Below, in pieces: positions 27,343 to 36,836 of a stretch of 64,000 nucleotides of DNA; positions within the stretch are counted from its first letter, which is position 1, and each line of letters opens with the position of its first letter. Source of the stretch: Acidovorax radicis (lineage in GTDB: Bacteria > Pseudomonadota > Gammaproteobacteria > Burkholderiales > Burkholderiaceae_C). The stretch spans positions 124,001-188,000 of the forward strand of contig NZ_CP075184.1 of the NCBI RefSeq assembly GCF_020510705.1. The letters run 5' to 3'. The notes beneath the pieces were generated by a model. The model did not search any database. It worked only from the letters and a program-made list of their open reading frames with translations, and was not told where the DNA came from. Made by a program: the position numbers and the translations under genes.

Positions 27343-28011
27343 ATGGACCTCGCCCTTGTTGCTCATTCCCCTTTCACGCCCGCGCGCTGGGGCTTGCCAT
27401 GGCCCCGGCGGGGCCTGGCGTGGCTGCGCCCGGCCGAGCTGCGCATTGATGTGGACCCCACCGCCACCCGCCCGCTGCCCCAGGAGCTCGACACCCTGCA
27501 CGGGCGGCTGCACACGCCCGGCGACCGCCTGTATGGCTTGCCGCGCATCCCCTTGCCCCACGCCGGTTTCGCCATGCGCTACCGCGAGGCCGATGGCGAG
27601 TGGTATGTGTATGTCGAAGACCTGCATGCGAACCGCCTGGCGGGCTACACCGTGTTCAACCGCCTGATCGAGGTGGACCGCTACGCCGACGAACATGTGC
27701 GCGCGCCGCACTCGCGCTATGACACCGGCTACCAGCGCCGGGGCCTGGCCAGCGCCGTGTACCGCTGGGCGCTGGGCCGGGGCCTGTGCCTGGTCTCGGG
27801 TGCGCGCCAGTCGCCCGGGGCCCACGCGCTGTGGGAGTCGCTGGCGCGTGAGTACGACACCGGCTTTGTCGATCTGGCCCAAAAGCCCATGGGCTACGTG
27901 GGGCCCGACGTACCGGGCCCCGCCCGCGAAGCGCTGTCGGTGCGGCGCGTGATGCTGGGCCAGGGCTGGACCATGGAGCGGTTTGCCGCCGCCGTGCGCA
28001 TGCGGCTCTGA
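27343..28011 (+). CDS. GNAT-like acetyltransferase-type protein
   Basis: 222 residues from ATG 27343, preceded by GGGAGCCCGTG; the frame is open for 31 more codons upstream. The segment YDTGYQRRGLASAVYRWALG near residue 125 resembles motif A of GNAT N-acetyltransferases (R/Q-x-x-G-x-G/A), followed by SGARQSPGAHALWESLAREY, like the motif B helix. The N-terminal third is not recognised. Substrate unknown. It stands alone ahead of the phosphatidylserine synthase gene. Confidence 0.6.
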   Translation: MDLALVAHSPFTPARWGLPWPRRGLAWLRPAELRIDVDPTATRPLPQELDTLHGRLHTPGDRLYGLPRIPLPHAGFAMRYREADGEWYVYVEDLHANRLAGYTVFNRLIEVDRYADEHVRAPHSRYDTGYQRRGLASAVYRWALGRGLCLVSGARQSPGAHALWESLAREYDTGFVDLAQKPMGYVGPDVPGPAREALSVRRVMLGQGWTMERFAAAVRMRL

Positions 28012-28260
28012 TACGGATGGGCTTTCAACCGGATAACGTCGTTAGGCCGCCTTGCTGTGTGAGGGCACTGTCTGCGGCCGCTGCCTGCTGCCTGGTTACC
28101 CCATGGAATGCAAATCCCTAGCGTTGCGACCAACGGTTGCACCCGCCCACAATGTGCGGCATATCCCGACACCGGGGGCTGACATGCGCCCTTCATAATC
28201 GGCCGTGGGTCTGGGCAGCGTGCGCCGGGCCGCTGCCAAACCCGTTGACCAGGAGTGCCG

Positions 28261-28896
28261 ATGACGTCTCAACAACCCCAACAACCGCCCAAGCGCTTTT
28301 CGATGATCCGCGAGTTCCATCTGGCGGACTGGTTCACGCTGGGCAACGCGGTCTGCGGCGTGGGCGCGCTGTTCTCTGCCATGTCGTACCTTGATACCGG
28401 CAATGTCCTGCACGTGTACTTTGCCTGCGCCCTGGTGCTGGCGGCCCTGGTGTTTGATGTGCTCGACGGCCGCGTCGCCCGCTGGCGGCAAAAAAGCTCG
28501 GCCATGGGGCGTGAGCTGGATTCGCTGGCCGACGTGATCTCGTTTGGCGTTGCCCCCGCCATCATTGCGTACGGCTGTGGCATGCAAGGGCTGTATGACC
28601 GCATCGTGCTGGCGTACTTCGTGGCCTGCGGTGTGTCGCGCCTGGCGCGCTACAACGTCACCGCCGAAACCCTGTCGGGCGACGACGGCAAGGTCAAATA
28701 CTTCGAAGGCACACCCATCCCCACCTCCATCGTGCTGGTGGGCCTGCTCGCCCTGGCCGCATGGATGGGCGCCGTGCGCGAAGGCCTGTGGTTTGGCAAG
28801 TTGCTGATCGGCGGCTTCACGCTGCACCCGTTGGTGCTGCTGTTTGCCGTGTCGGGCTCGCTGATGATCAGCCGGATTCGTATCCCCAAGCTTTGA
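28261..28896 (+). CDS. pssA: CDP-diacylglycerol-serine O-phosphatidyltransferase
   Basis: 211 residues, ATG 28261 with AGGAGTGCCG upstream. The CDP-alcohol phosphatidyltransferase signature is complete: DVLDGRVARW, then MGRELDSLADVISFG, giving D-x2-DG-x2-AR-x8-G-x3-D-x3-D. Six hydrophobic spans fit an inner-membrane enzyme that condenses CDP-diacylglycerol with serine, the first step to phosphatidylethanolamine. The ARYNVTAE segment after the active site is common in the integral-membrane PssA type. Members making phosphatidylglycerol phosphate share the signature, but the sequence style favours PssA. Confidence 0.82.
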   Translation: MTSQQPQQPPKRFSMIREFHLADWFTLGNAVCGVGALFSAMSYLDTGNVLHVYFACALVLAALVFDVLDGRVARWRQKSSAMGRELDSLADVISFGVAPAIIAYGCGMQGLYDRIVLAYFVACGVSRLARYNVTAETLSGDDGKVKYFEGTPIPTSIVLVGLLALAAWMGAVREGLWFGKLLIGGFTLHPLVLLFAVSGSLMISRIRIPKL

Positions 28897-28941
28897 ATCC
28901 ATCGGGCCAGTAGCTTGTGACTGCTAGGTGGGTTGTTGGTT

Positions 28942-29008
28942 GTTTGCTATAAACAATATAGCTTATAGCGCTTATGGGGTAGGCGCTAGCGCCCAATTTC
29001 AATCGAAA
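28942..29008. repeat. AT-rich dispersed repeat, copy C
   Basis: TTTGCTATAAACAATATAGC, then TTATAGCGCTTATGGGGTAG and GCGCTAGCGCCCAATTTC. It lies between convergent pssA and the EamA transporter, abutting the stop codon of the latter. Confidence 0.65.
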
Positions 29009-29932
29009 TCAGGGTGCCAAGGGGCGCCGGTTCACCAGCACGATGCCGGCCGCCACCAGCACCAGTGCGCCCACCAGCCCTGGTGTGACGGGCTCGCCGA
29101 GCCACCATGCACCGGTCATCAGCGCGAACACCGGTGTGAGAAACACAAACACTGAGATCTTGGTGGCCGGGTAATGCGCCAGCATCCACATCCACGCCAG
29201 ATAGCTCACAAACGCGCCCACTAGCGCCTGCACCAGCAGCGACCCCCAGGCAAACATCGACAGCTGCAGCGACCAGGTTTCACCCAGCGCCAGTGACAAC
29301 AGCGGCAGCATCGCCGCGCTCACCCCCACCTGGTACAGCAACTGCTTGGCCGGGGCGACATGTGACAGCGGCGTGCTGCGGATCGTCACCGTGGTCAATG
29401 CCCACATCACCCCACCCGCCAGGCCCATCAGGTCGCCGAGCCAGGCGCGGGGCAAGGCCACATTGGCAGGGCCCACAAAACCGTCGCCCAACGCCAGCCC
29501 CACGCCCACAAATGCGGCGGCCAGCCCCACCCACTGCCAGCCCTGCAGCCGCTCGCCTGGAATAAAACGCGGCAACAACAGCGCCACCCAAAACGGCGAC
29601 GTGTACAAAAACACCGTGAGCCGCGACGCGGTGGTGTACTGCAACCCCAGGTAGATACACGCAAACTCGCCCGCAAACAGCGCCCCCGCCAGCAGCCCCG
29701 CGCGTAACGCGCCCGGGGGCTCGGCCGTGCTGCGCAGCGGCACGCCGCTCCACACGCACCAGGCCACCACCGCCACCGTGGCCAGTACAAACCGCACAAA
29801 CGCCTGAAACGCCGGCGCCACCTCGGCCACCGTGGCCTTTACCAACACCTGCTGAAAGCCCCAGAACATGCAGCAGGCCAAAAGCAGTGCCACGGCCAGG
29901 GAGTCGAGGTGGGTGTTTCTCAAAGTGCGCAT
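29009..29932 (-). CDS. EamA/DMT-family transporter
   Basis: About 307 residues starting MRTLRNTHLDSLAVALLLAC; in-frame sequence continues upstream but without a good start. Ten hydrophobic segments and an internal duplication (two EamA domains of about 135 residues) are seen, with FWGFQQVLVKATVAEVAPAF in the first and a second half ending GEPVTPGLVGALVLVAAGIV. Drug/metabolite transporters of this family export amino acids, metabolites or unknown small molecules across the inner membrane. Nothing nearby indicates the substrate. Confidence 0.88.
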   Translation of the reverse strand: MRTLRNTHLDSLAVALLLACCMFWGFQQVLVKATVAEVAPAFQAFVRFVLATVAVVAWCVWSGVPLRSTAEPPGALRAGLLAGALFAGEFACIYLGLQYTTASRLTVFLYTSPFWVALLLPRFIPGERLQGWQWVGLAAAFVGVGLALGDGFVGPANVALPRAWLGDLMGLAGGVMWALTTVTIRSTPLSHVAPAKQLLYQVGVSAAMLPLLSLALGETWSLQLSMFAWGSLLVQALVGAFVSYLAWMWMLAHYPATKISVFVFLTPVFALMTGAWWLGEPVTPGLVGALVLVAAGIVLVNRRPLAP

Positions 29933-30598
29933 GGGGCCATTATCAAAGGGGTTGCGCGCGGAGCTTGTCGCGTGTTGAACGGCGGGTGGAGCTGAGGTGG
30001 CCCGGCCATGGAAGCCCGGCCTGTCGAATATTCTGCTCCGCTGTTCCTGGCTGACACAGCCCAGGAACCGTAACGCCATCCAGCGATGGCTTTTTTCTGT
30101 TTCGATTGGGTGATACCCAGGTTGGGGTGCTCAAGGTAGCTGGTGCCGCCCCTTGATATTGGACGTCTTGATCCGGCATCGGTGTTCATTTGAACGGTTC
30201 CAGTGGGCGTCCCGAGCGGAAGGTGGCTATCTGCGGGGGTAGAGGCCGCTTATAGCTTGGAGGGCGCGTCACCTTCCTTTCACCGATCTGAAGTGCAATG
30301 CACTGTTGAAGTCACCCCGTGTGAAAAAAAATGCTGGACACCCGAAGCAACATGCACCAACAATCACCGTCAGTTACATCTGTGGTTATTCTATTTTTTG
30401 TGACGTATTGGGGTAGTAATCAATGAGTTTGATTTTTACCTAAGAAATACCCGAAAATTAGTGAATTGTTTTAACAAATTAGAAATTTTCTAAATGGGCA
30501 CGTCAAAAATACCAAGCCGATCTGCTTTGCAAAGCACTGTGCTTCACCCCAATTGGGCGGCACTATTTTCATTTGCGTTTTTATTGGTGGGTGAATTA
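29933..30598. other. AT-rich intergenic region of about 665 bp
   Basis: Lies between two divergent genes. The left part has two hairpins and an orphan terminator-like element (30044-30096). The right part, from about 30330, is much richer in A+T than the surroundings and merges into the start of the repeat-protein gene. No open frame here is convincing. Confidence 0.5.
30075..30096 (+). terminator. Orphan intrinsic terminator, possible small RNA end
   Basis: GCCATC at 30075-30080 and GATGGC at 30085-30090 flank CAGC and are followed by TTTTTT. A second stem lies just upstream (TTCCTGG 30044-30050 with CCAGGAA 30061-30067). No plus-strand gene ends here, so it may end a small RNA. Confidence 0.5.
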
Positions 30599-33500
30599 AT
30601 GAGGAAATTTAAAAATAAGAGTCTGAGAAACTTTGGTAAGCTGATATTTATAATTATTTCCTTGCTGGCCTATGGGCAAGCATCTGCTGCTTGTAATCTC
30701 AGTTTTTCAACGACTGTGGGTGGGCAGGTCACGAAAAGTGGCGGTGAATATAAATATACGTTTTCAGCGACAGATTATGCGAACTGTGATCCGGGCGGAA
30801 AAACGGATGGAACTGGCAGCAGTCTGGGTATTTACGTCGATGCAATAGGCAACCAGAATAGCGCCGGTAACAAAACTTTCCCGTCGTCGAGTGCGCATGG
30901 AACCAACAACGTTTACATCATGTCGATCGGCGGTTCCACAGGTCCAACAAATATTGATGCGTTCTATTACACGCCGCCAAATGGCTACTCTGGACCAGAT
31001 TCATTTACTTTCTACGATTTCAACGGTTCTCCCTATACGGTCAACGTCACAGTGGTTGCGCCCGCACCCGGCTCACCAACAGGTGTTACCGCTACAGCAG
31101 GAAATGCGCAGGCGTCGGTTGCCTTTACGGCTCCCGCCTCCGATGGTGGTAGTACCATTCTTGACTATACCGTCACATCAAGTCCCGGCGGCTTTACTGC
31201 TACCGGTGCGGGCAGTCCGCTGGTCGTGACTGGCCTGACAAACGGAACGCCATATACTTTTACGGCCACGGCAAGAAATGCCAATGGCTCCAGCGCTGCT
31301 TCCACCGCTTCCTCTGCGGTGACGCCTAAGGCAACGCAAACCATTACCTTTAACACTCCCGGTGCGCAGACTTTTGGTACAACACCGACCTTGACTGCTA
31401 CGGCTTCTTCTGGTCTGACGCCAACATTCACATCAACGACAACCGGCGTCTGTACGATCACTTCCGGTGGCGTGTTGACGTTTGTCACGGTAGGGTCTTG
31501 TACGATTAATGCCGATCAGGCAGGCAATACAACCTATTCGGCAGCAGCAACGGTTCCTCAAACTTTTGCTGTCAACGCCATTGCTCCGGGTGCACCAACG
31601 GGCGCTACCGGTACACCAGGAGACACTCAGGTCTCCGTCGCCTTTACCGCGCCAGCTTCCAACGGCGGCAGCGCCATTCTTGACTATACGGTGACTGCCA
31701 GCCCCGGCGGAGCCACGGTTACCGGTGCAGCCAGTCCGCTGAACGTCACGGGTCTGTTAAACGGAACGGCTTATACTTTTACTGTTACCGCCAGAAACTC
31801 GGCTGGCTCTGGTTCGGCATCTACGGCGTCCACTGCAGTCACACCTAAGGCTGCACAAACCATTACCTTTAACCCTCCCGGCGCACAGACTTTTGGCACG
31901 ACACCGACCTTGACGGCAATCGCCAGTTCCACATTACCTGTGACTTTCACCTCCACAACAACCGGGGTCTGTACGGTTACCTCCGGTGGTGCGTTGACGT
32001 TTGTCACGGCAGGCTCTTGTACGATTAACGCCGATCAGGCTGGTAATGCTGCCTTTTCAGCAGCAACAACGGTTCCGCAAACTTTTACTGTCAACGCTAT
32101 CGTGCCGGGAGCACCAACGGCTGCTGTCGGTACACCAGGAGACACTCAGGTCTCCGTCGCCTTTACCGCGCCAGCTTCCAACGGCGGCAGCGCCATTCTT
32201 GACTATACGGTGACTGCCAGCCCCGGCGGAGCCACGGTTACCGGTGCAGCCAGTCCGCTGAACGTCACGGGTCTGTTAAACGGAACGGCTTATACTTTTA
32301 CTGTTACCGCCAGAAACTCGGCTGGCTCTGGTTCGGCATCTACGGCGTCCACTGCAGTCACACCTAAGGCTGCACAAACCATTACCTTTAACCCTCCCGG
32401 CGCACAGACTTTTGGCACGACACCGACCTTGACGGCAACCGCCAGTTCCACCTTACCTGTGACTTTCACCTCCATAACAACCGGGGTCTGTACGGTTACT
32501 TCCGGTGGTGCGTTGACGTTTGTCACGGCCGGCTCTTGCACGATTAACGCCGATCAGGCCGGTAATGGCACATACCTGGCAGCGACTACCGTCGGCAGAA
32601 CATTTGCGGTTAATGCGACTGTTCCAGGTGCCCCAACCGGCGCCGTTGGTACAGCAGGAGGTGGACAAGTATCCGTGGCCTTTACTGCGCCAGCTTACAA
32701 CGGCGGCAGCGCAATCACAGGCTACACGGTGACTGCGAGCCCCGGTGGTGCGAATGTCAGTGGTGCGACCAGCCCATTGGTCGTCACCGGCCTGACAAAC
32801 GGAACGCCATACACTTTCACAGTTACGGCAACCAATCTGGCAGGTACAGGCGCGGCATCCACAGCATCCACGGCAGTGACGCCTAAGGCAACGCAAACCA
32901 TTACCTTTAACCCTCCTGGTGATCAGGCTTTTGGTACAACACCAACCTTGTCCGCTACGGCTTCTTCCGGTCTGACACCAATATTCACCTCCACAACAAC
33001 CGGTGTCTGTACTATTACTTCCGGTGGTGCGTTGACGTTCGTCACGACTGGCACTTGTACGATTAATGCGGATCAGGCCGGAGACGGCACTTATGGGGCA
33101 GCAACGACAATCAGCAGAACATTTGCCGTGAATCCCGTTGTACCGGGTGCGCCTACCGGTGTCGTAGGCACAGCTGCAACCGGACAAGTGTCTGTCGCCT
33201 TTACTGCACCAGCGTCCAATGGCGGTAGCACGATCACAGGCTACACGGTTACTGCGAGCCCTGGTGGTGCGACTGTCAGCGGCGCGACCAGCCCATTGGT
33301 CGTCACCGGCCTGACAAACGGAACGCCATACACTTTCACAGTCACTGCAACCAATCTGGCTGGTACAGGTACGGCGTCCCTAGCATCCACCGCCGTAACC
33401 CCGCAGCTGCTCACCGTGTCGGGCACAGTGCCGGGCATGGCAGGTCCGGCCACTGCGACCCTTTCGGGGGGAGGTGCATCCTGCACACTGAACCCCACCA

Positions 33501-33946
33501 GCGGTTTTGCCAGTTTGTCCAACCCAGCGCCTGCAGGCAAAACCATGCCCTATGGGGAATACGCTTTCCAGTCCACAAGCTGCGTGGGTACGGTGACGAT
33601 GGAGATCACCTATCCACAGGCCTTGCCGGCCGGCATGCAATTCTGGAAGTACGGCCCTCCTACAGCGGCAGTGGGCGGCGTGGTGGCTGCTTCCACGTGG
33701 TTCCAGTTCGGCGGAGTCACACTGAGCGGTGACCGAAAGACGGTGACGTACAGCATTACCGACAACGGCGTGGGGGACTCAGACGCAACGGTCGGCAGCA
33801 TCAGCGATCCCTTTGCACCGGTGGTGGGGCCTGTGGCGAGCGATGCCGTGGGGATTCCTGTGGATGCGCCGTGGGCATTGGGATTGCTGTCCGCTATGCT
33901 GGGGTTTATGGGCTGGCGCAGGCAGCAGCGTCTTGCGCGCAAGTGA
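30599..33946 (+). CDS. Secreted repeat protein with fibronectin III-like and Ig-like modules and a C-terminal sorting signal
   Basis: 1115 residues from ATG 30599 (MRKFKNKSLRNFGKLIFIII), a signal peptide ending at QASA; the frame is open 35 codons further upstream. An N-terminal Ig-like domain (YTPPNGYSGPDSFTFYDF) is followed by five fibronectin type III-like modules (PGAPTG...TPK) alternating with four Ig-like modules (QTITFNPPGAQTFGTTPTL, Cys pair). Then comes a region matching choice-of-anchor U proteins (VTMEITYPQALPAGMQFWKY) and an end GIPVDAPWALGLLSAMLGF with GWRRQQR, like IPTL/PEP-CTERM tails cleaved by exosortase-type enzymes. It is likely a surface adhesin or matrix protein. The 5' half is AT-rich, suggesting transfer. 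Confidence 0.85.
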   Translation: MRKFKNKSLRNFGKLIFIIISLLAYGQASAACNLSFSTTVGGQVTKSGGEYKYTFSATDYANCDPGGKTDGTGSSLGIYVDAIGNQNSAGNKTFPSSSAHGTNNVYIMSIGGSTGPTNIDAFYYTPPNGYSGPDSFTFYDFNGSPYTVNVTVVAPAPGSPTGVTATAGNAQASVAFTAPASDGGSTILDYTVTSSPGGFTATGAGSPLVVTGLTNGTPYTFTATARNANGSSAASTASSAVTPKATQTITFNTPGAQTFGTTPTLTATASSGLTPTFTSTTTGVCTITSGGVLTFVTVGSCTINADQAGNTTYSAAATVPQTFAVNAIAPGAPTGATGTPGDTQVSVAFTAPASNGGSAILDYTVTASPGGATVTGAASPLNVTGLLNGTAYTFTVTARNSAGSGSASTASTAVTPKAAQTITFNPPGAQTFGTTPTLTAIASSTLPVTFTSTTTGVCTVTSGGALTFVTAGSCTINADQAGNAAFSAATTVPQTFTVNAIVPGAPTAAVGTPGDTQVSVAFTAPASNGGSAILDYTVTASPGGATVTGAASPLNVTGLLNGTAYTFTVTARNSAGSGSASTASTAVTPKAAQTITFNPPGAQTFGTTPTLTATASSTLPVTFTSITTGVCTVTSGGALTFVTAGSCTINADQAGNGTYLAATTVGRTFAVNATVPGAPTGAVGTAGGGQVSVAFTAPAYNGGSAITGYTVTASPGGANVSGATSPLVVTGLTNGTPYTFTVTATNLAGTGAASTASTAVTPKATQTITFNPPGDQAFGTTPTLSATASSGLTPIFTSTTTGVCTITSGGALTFVTTGTCTINADQAGDGTYGAATTISRTFAVNPVVPGAPTGVVGTAATGQVSVAFTAPASNGGSTITGYTVTASPGGATVSGATSPLVVTGLTNGTPYTFTVTATNLAGTGTASLASTAVTPQLLTVSGTVPGMAGPATATLSGGGASCTLNPTSGFASLSNPAPAGKTMPYGEYAFQSTSCVGTVTMEITYPQALPAGMQFWKYGPPTAAVGGVVAASTWFQFGGVTLSGDRKTVTYSITDNGVGDSDATVGSISDPFAPVVGPVASDAVGIPVDAPWALGLLSAMLGFMGWRRQQRLARK
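31612..32566 (+). repeat. Two near-identical tandem repeat units (519-bp period)
   Basis: The sequence from 31612 to about 32047 is repeated almost base for base from 32131 to about 32566. The period of 519 bp is exactly 173 codons, one fibronectin-like plus one Ig-like module. Other modules of the gene are clearly more diverged, so this pair is a recent duplication or conversion. Confidence 0.85.
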
Positions 33947-34390
33947 GCGATCAATCGATGTCAGTTGTTTTCGAAAATGCCGTGGTTGGCGCAATCTGCC
34001 AAGTCCGAGCGAGTTCCTACCCGTCACACCCCGATCGGCCATCCACCCCCACCCGCCATAACACCGGCGCTACAAAAAGACACAACGGGCCAAACGCAGC
34101 CGCCCAGCACAGCCCGGCGGACGCCACCCAGATTACCGAATACTCCTCGGCCAGAGGCTGCTAACACTCTGTAAGCTCTCATCACCGCCACGGCGGCAGC
34201 CGGACCCAGGAAAATACGTAGCTGCCGATCCACGGTAACCGCTACGGCTAATTCCGAACGTGCTCACGATCTTCTCAAGCACCGCTGCGTGGTTCCTGTG
34301 TGACCCGGAACACGTTCTTACACAGGCCCACGGTACACTTTGCGGCTTCCGACGCTGGCTCTCTGCGTCTTTTTCCTTTTTACCTTCTTC
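33947..34390. other. Intergenic region of about 444 bp upstream of minC
   Basis: Holds the end of the repeat-protein transcript and presumably the minCDE promoter. No clear terminator, operator or small gene was recognised. Confidence 0.4.
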
Positions 34391-35137
34391 ATGGCCCTTA
34401 CAACGGCGGCCCAGGCCCGCACCAGTTTTGATCTCAAAAGCGCTTCGCTGCCGGTGGTGGCCGTGCTGCTCAAAACCACTGACGCCGCGCGGTTCGCCGC
34501 CGATTTGGCCGAGCGCGTGGCCGATGCACCGGGGTTTTTCGACAACGACCCGGTGCTGATCGACCTGGCGCCCGTGAAGGATGCCGACGAGCCCATCGAC
34601 TTCGCCGCCATCATCGAGCAGCTGCGCAGCCACAGCACTTTGCCCGTGGCGGTGCGCGGCGGCAGCCCCGAGCAGATGGATGCGGCGCGGGCGGTCGGCC
34701 TGAGCTGGGCTCCCGATGCCTCCACCATCCCCGTGCGCGCCGAGGCCAGCGCCCCTGCAGTGCCGCAAGTGCGTGAAGTGGTGCGCGAAGTGCCCGTTGC
34801 AGGCCCTGGCACTGTGGTGGTCGACAAACCGCTGCGCTCGGGCCAGCAGGTGTATGCGCGCGGCGCCGACCTGGTGGTGATGGCCGTGGTGAGCTTTGGC
34901 GCCGAGGTGATTGCCGACGGCAACATCCATGTGTATGCCCCGCTGCGCGGCCGTGCCATTGCCGGTGCGCGCGGCAACACCGACGCCCGCATCTTTTCGA
35001 CCTGCCTGGAGCCTCAACTGGTCTCCATCGCGGGCATCTACCGCACCACCGAAACCGAGTTGCCCGCCGACGTGCGCGGCAAGCCGGCCCAGGTGCGGCT
35101 CGACGGTGAGAAGCTCATCATCGAGCCGCTCAACTGA
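34391..35137 (+). CDS. minC: Septum site-determining protein MinC
   Basis: 248 residues from MALTTAAQARTSFDLKSASL; in-frame codons upstream look unlike MinC. The N-terminal domain binds FtsZ, and the C-terminal beta-helix (residues about 145-245) is clear: RSGQQVYARGADLVVMAVVS, GNIHVYAPLRGRAIAGARGN and SIAGIYRTTE. A proline/valine-rich linker joins them. MinC blocks Z-ring formation away from mid-cell when brought to the membrane by MinD. It is the first gene of minCDE, followed 44 bp later by minD. Confidence 0.95.
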   Translation: MALTTAAQARTSFDLKSASLPVVAVLLKTTDAARFAADLAERVADAPGFFDNDPVLIDLAPVKDADEPIDFAAIIEQLRSHSTLPVAVRGGSPEQMDAARAVGLSWAPDASTIPVRAEASAPAVPQVREVVREVPVAGPGTVVVDKPLRSGQQVYARGADLVVMAVVSFGAEVIADGNIHVYAPLRGRAIAGARGNTDARIFSTCLEPQLVSIAGIYRTTETELPADVRGKPAQVRLDGEKLIIEPLN

Positions 35138-35181
35138 GCCCCTATTTCATTCGTACCAACCCCACAGAGAATCAGCAACAC

Positions 35182-35997
35182 ATGGCCAAAATCGTCGTCG
35201 TGACCTCCGGCAAGGGTGGCGTGGGCAAGACCACCACCAGTGCCAGCTTTGCCACCGGCCTTGCCTTGCGCGGCCACAAGACCGCCGTGATCGACTTTGA
35301 CGTCGGCTTGCGCAACCTGGACCTCATCATGGGCTGCGAACGCCGCGTGGTGTATGACCTCATCAACGTGATCCAGGGCGAGGCGAACCTGAACCAGGCG
35401 CTCATCAAGGACAAACAGTGCGACAACCTGTTCGTGCTGGCCGCCAGCCAGACGCGCGACAAGGATGCGCTCACGCAAGAGGGCGTTGAGAAGATCCTCA
35501 AGGACCTCGCCGGGATGGGCTTCGAATACATCATCTGCGACTCACCCGCCGGCATCGAAAGCGGTGCGCTCATGGCCATGCATTTTGCCGATGAGGCGCT
35601 GCTGGTGACCAACCCCGAGGTGTCTTCGGTGCGCGACTCCGACCGCATCCTGGGCATGCTGGGCAGCAAGACCAAGCGGGCCATCGAAGGCGGCGAGCCC
35701 ATCAAGGAGCACCTGCTCATCACGCGCTACAACCCCAGTCGCGTCGAAGACGGTCAGATGCTGAGCCTGGAAGACATCCAGGACATTCTGCGCATCAAAC
35801 TCATCGGCGTGATCCCGGAGTCGGAAGTGGTGCTGCAGTCGTCCAACCAGGGCACGCCCGCCATCCACGCCCAGGGCAGCGATGTGAGCGAGGCTTACAA
35901 AGACGTGATTGACCGCTTCCTGGGGCAGGACAAGCCGCTGCGTTTCATCGATGCGGAAAAGCCGGGCTTCTTCAAACGCCTGTTCGGGAGCAAATAA
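35182..35997 (+). CDS. minD: Septum site-determining protein MinD (ATPase)
   Basis: 271 residues. The deviant Walker A motif SGKGGVGKTTTSASFA is near residue 9, NLDLIMGCERRVVYDLINVI is the typical MinD switch region, and ICDSPAGIE is Walker B-like. The C-terminus EKPGFFKRLFGSK is the amphipathic membrane-targeting helix. MinD dimerises on ATP at the inner membrane, recruits MinC and is released by MinE. The gene lies between minC and minE, with three bases to minE. Confidence 0.97.
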   Translation: MAKIVVVTSGKGGVGKTTTSASFATGLALRGHKTAVIDFDVGLRNLDLIMGCERRVVYDLINVIQGEANLNQALIKDKQCDNLFVLAASQTRDKDALTQEGVEKILKDLAGMGFEYIICDSPAGIESGALMAMHFADEALLVTNPEVSSVRDSDRILGMLGSKTKRAIEGGEPIKEHLLITRYNPSRVEDGQMLSLEDIQDILRIKLIGVIPESEVVLQSSNQGTPAIHAQGSDVSEAYKDVIDRFLGQDKPLRFIDAEKPGFFKRLFGSK

Positions 35998-36000
35998 GCG

Positions 36001-36267
36001 ATGGCTTCTTTCCTGTCCTTCCTGCTCGGCGAGAAGAAAAAAACCGCCAGTGTTGCCAAGGAACGGCTGCAGATCATCCTGGCGCACGAGCGTAATGGCC
36101 GCAACGCCGCCGAGCCCGATTACCTGCCCGCGCTGCAACGCGAGCTGGTGGCCGTGATCTCCAAGTACGTGAAGATCAACCCTGACGACCTCAAGGTGCA
36201 CCTGGAGCGCCAGGACAACCTGGAAGTGCTCGAAGTCAAGATCGAGTTGCCTGACGCGGTGCGCTGA
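36001..36267 (+). CDS. minE: Cell division topological specificity factor MinE
   Basis: 88 residues, the usual length. The N-terminal part has the basic membrane-binding and MinD-contact region ([20 protein letters not shown]) and the C-terminal dimerisation domain is typical ([20 protein letters not shown]). MinE stimulates MinD ATPase activity and drives pole-to-pole oscillation. It follows minD by three bases in the operon. Confidence 0.96.
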   Translation: MASFLSFLLGEKKKTASVAKERLQIILAHERNGRNAAEPDYLPALQRELVAVISKYVKINPDDLKVHLERQDNLEVLEVKIELPDAVR

Positions 36268-36313
36268 GGCGTTGCCCGCCAGCCGTTCTGCGGCTGTGTG
36301 TGGGTCTCACCCC

Positions 36314-36336
36314 GGGGCGCCTTGGCGCCCCGCTGT
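36314..36336 (+). terminator. Hairpin downstream of minE
   Basis: GGGGCGCC at 36314-36321 and GGCGCCCC at 36324-36331 form a strong stem followed by GCTGTTTT. It lies about 47 bp after minE and is a plausible but T-poor terminator. Confidence 0.5.
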
Positions 36337-36377
36337 TTTGTGGCACAAACGGCGTGAACCGCGCGAAAGGTCTGGCC

Positions 36378-36770
36378 ATGTTGTCCCATGTGTTCATCGG
36401 TGTGAACGATTTCAACCGGGCCATGGCCTTTTATGGCCCGGTACTGGCCCACCTCGGTCTGGTGCTGCGTTTCACCGAGCCCGCCCGGCCTTGGGCGGGG
36501 TGGCAGACGCCCGGTGTCGCCCGCCCACTGTTTCTTGTCGGCAAGCCGTTCGACGGACACGCCGCCCATCCGGGCAATGGCGCCATGAATGCCCTGCTGG
36601 CGGTGGATCGTGCGGCGGTGGACGCGGCCCATGCCCTTGCTTTGCACCATGGCGGACGGTGCGAGGGGCCGCCCGGCCTGCGGCCCGAGTACCACGCGAA
36701 CTATTACGGTGCGTACTTTCGCGACCCCGAAGGCAACAAGCTGTGCGTGTGCTGCCACGACGCAGCCTGA
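36378..36770 (+). CDS. VOC-family (glyoxalase/bleomycin resistance fold) protein
   Basis: 130 residues from ATG 36378 (MLSHVFIGVNDFNRAMAFYG), the standard start of vicinal-oxygen-chelate proteins. Repeated beta-alpha-beta-beta-beta modules are suggested by HVFIGVNDFNRAMAFYGPVL and by the C-terminal NYYGAYFRDPEGNKLCVCCH, with the YFRDPDGN motif. Metal ligands (His at the start, Glu or Gln near the end) are partly visible. The family includes glyoxalases, dioxygenases and resistance proteins; the substrate cannot be given. Confidence 0.85.
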   Translation: MLSHVFIGVNDFNRAMAFYGPVLAHLGLVLRFTEPARPWAGWQTPGVARPLFLVGKPFDGHAAHPGNGAMNALLAVDRAAVDAAHALALHHGGRCEGPPGLRPEYHANYYGAYFRDPEGNKLCVCCHDAA

Positions 36771-36836
36771 GAACCTGATTCAGCCCCAAGCCATGCATCG
36801 CCCCGGTCAGGCGGCCCGATAATTGCTTGGAATTAA

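Noticed and set aside
30599..33946. CRISPR-like array suggested by regular repeats
   Set aside because: The repeats are long, coding and in frame (173 codons) without short conserved repeats or unique spacers.
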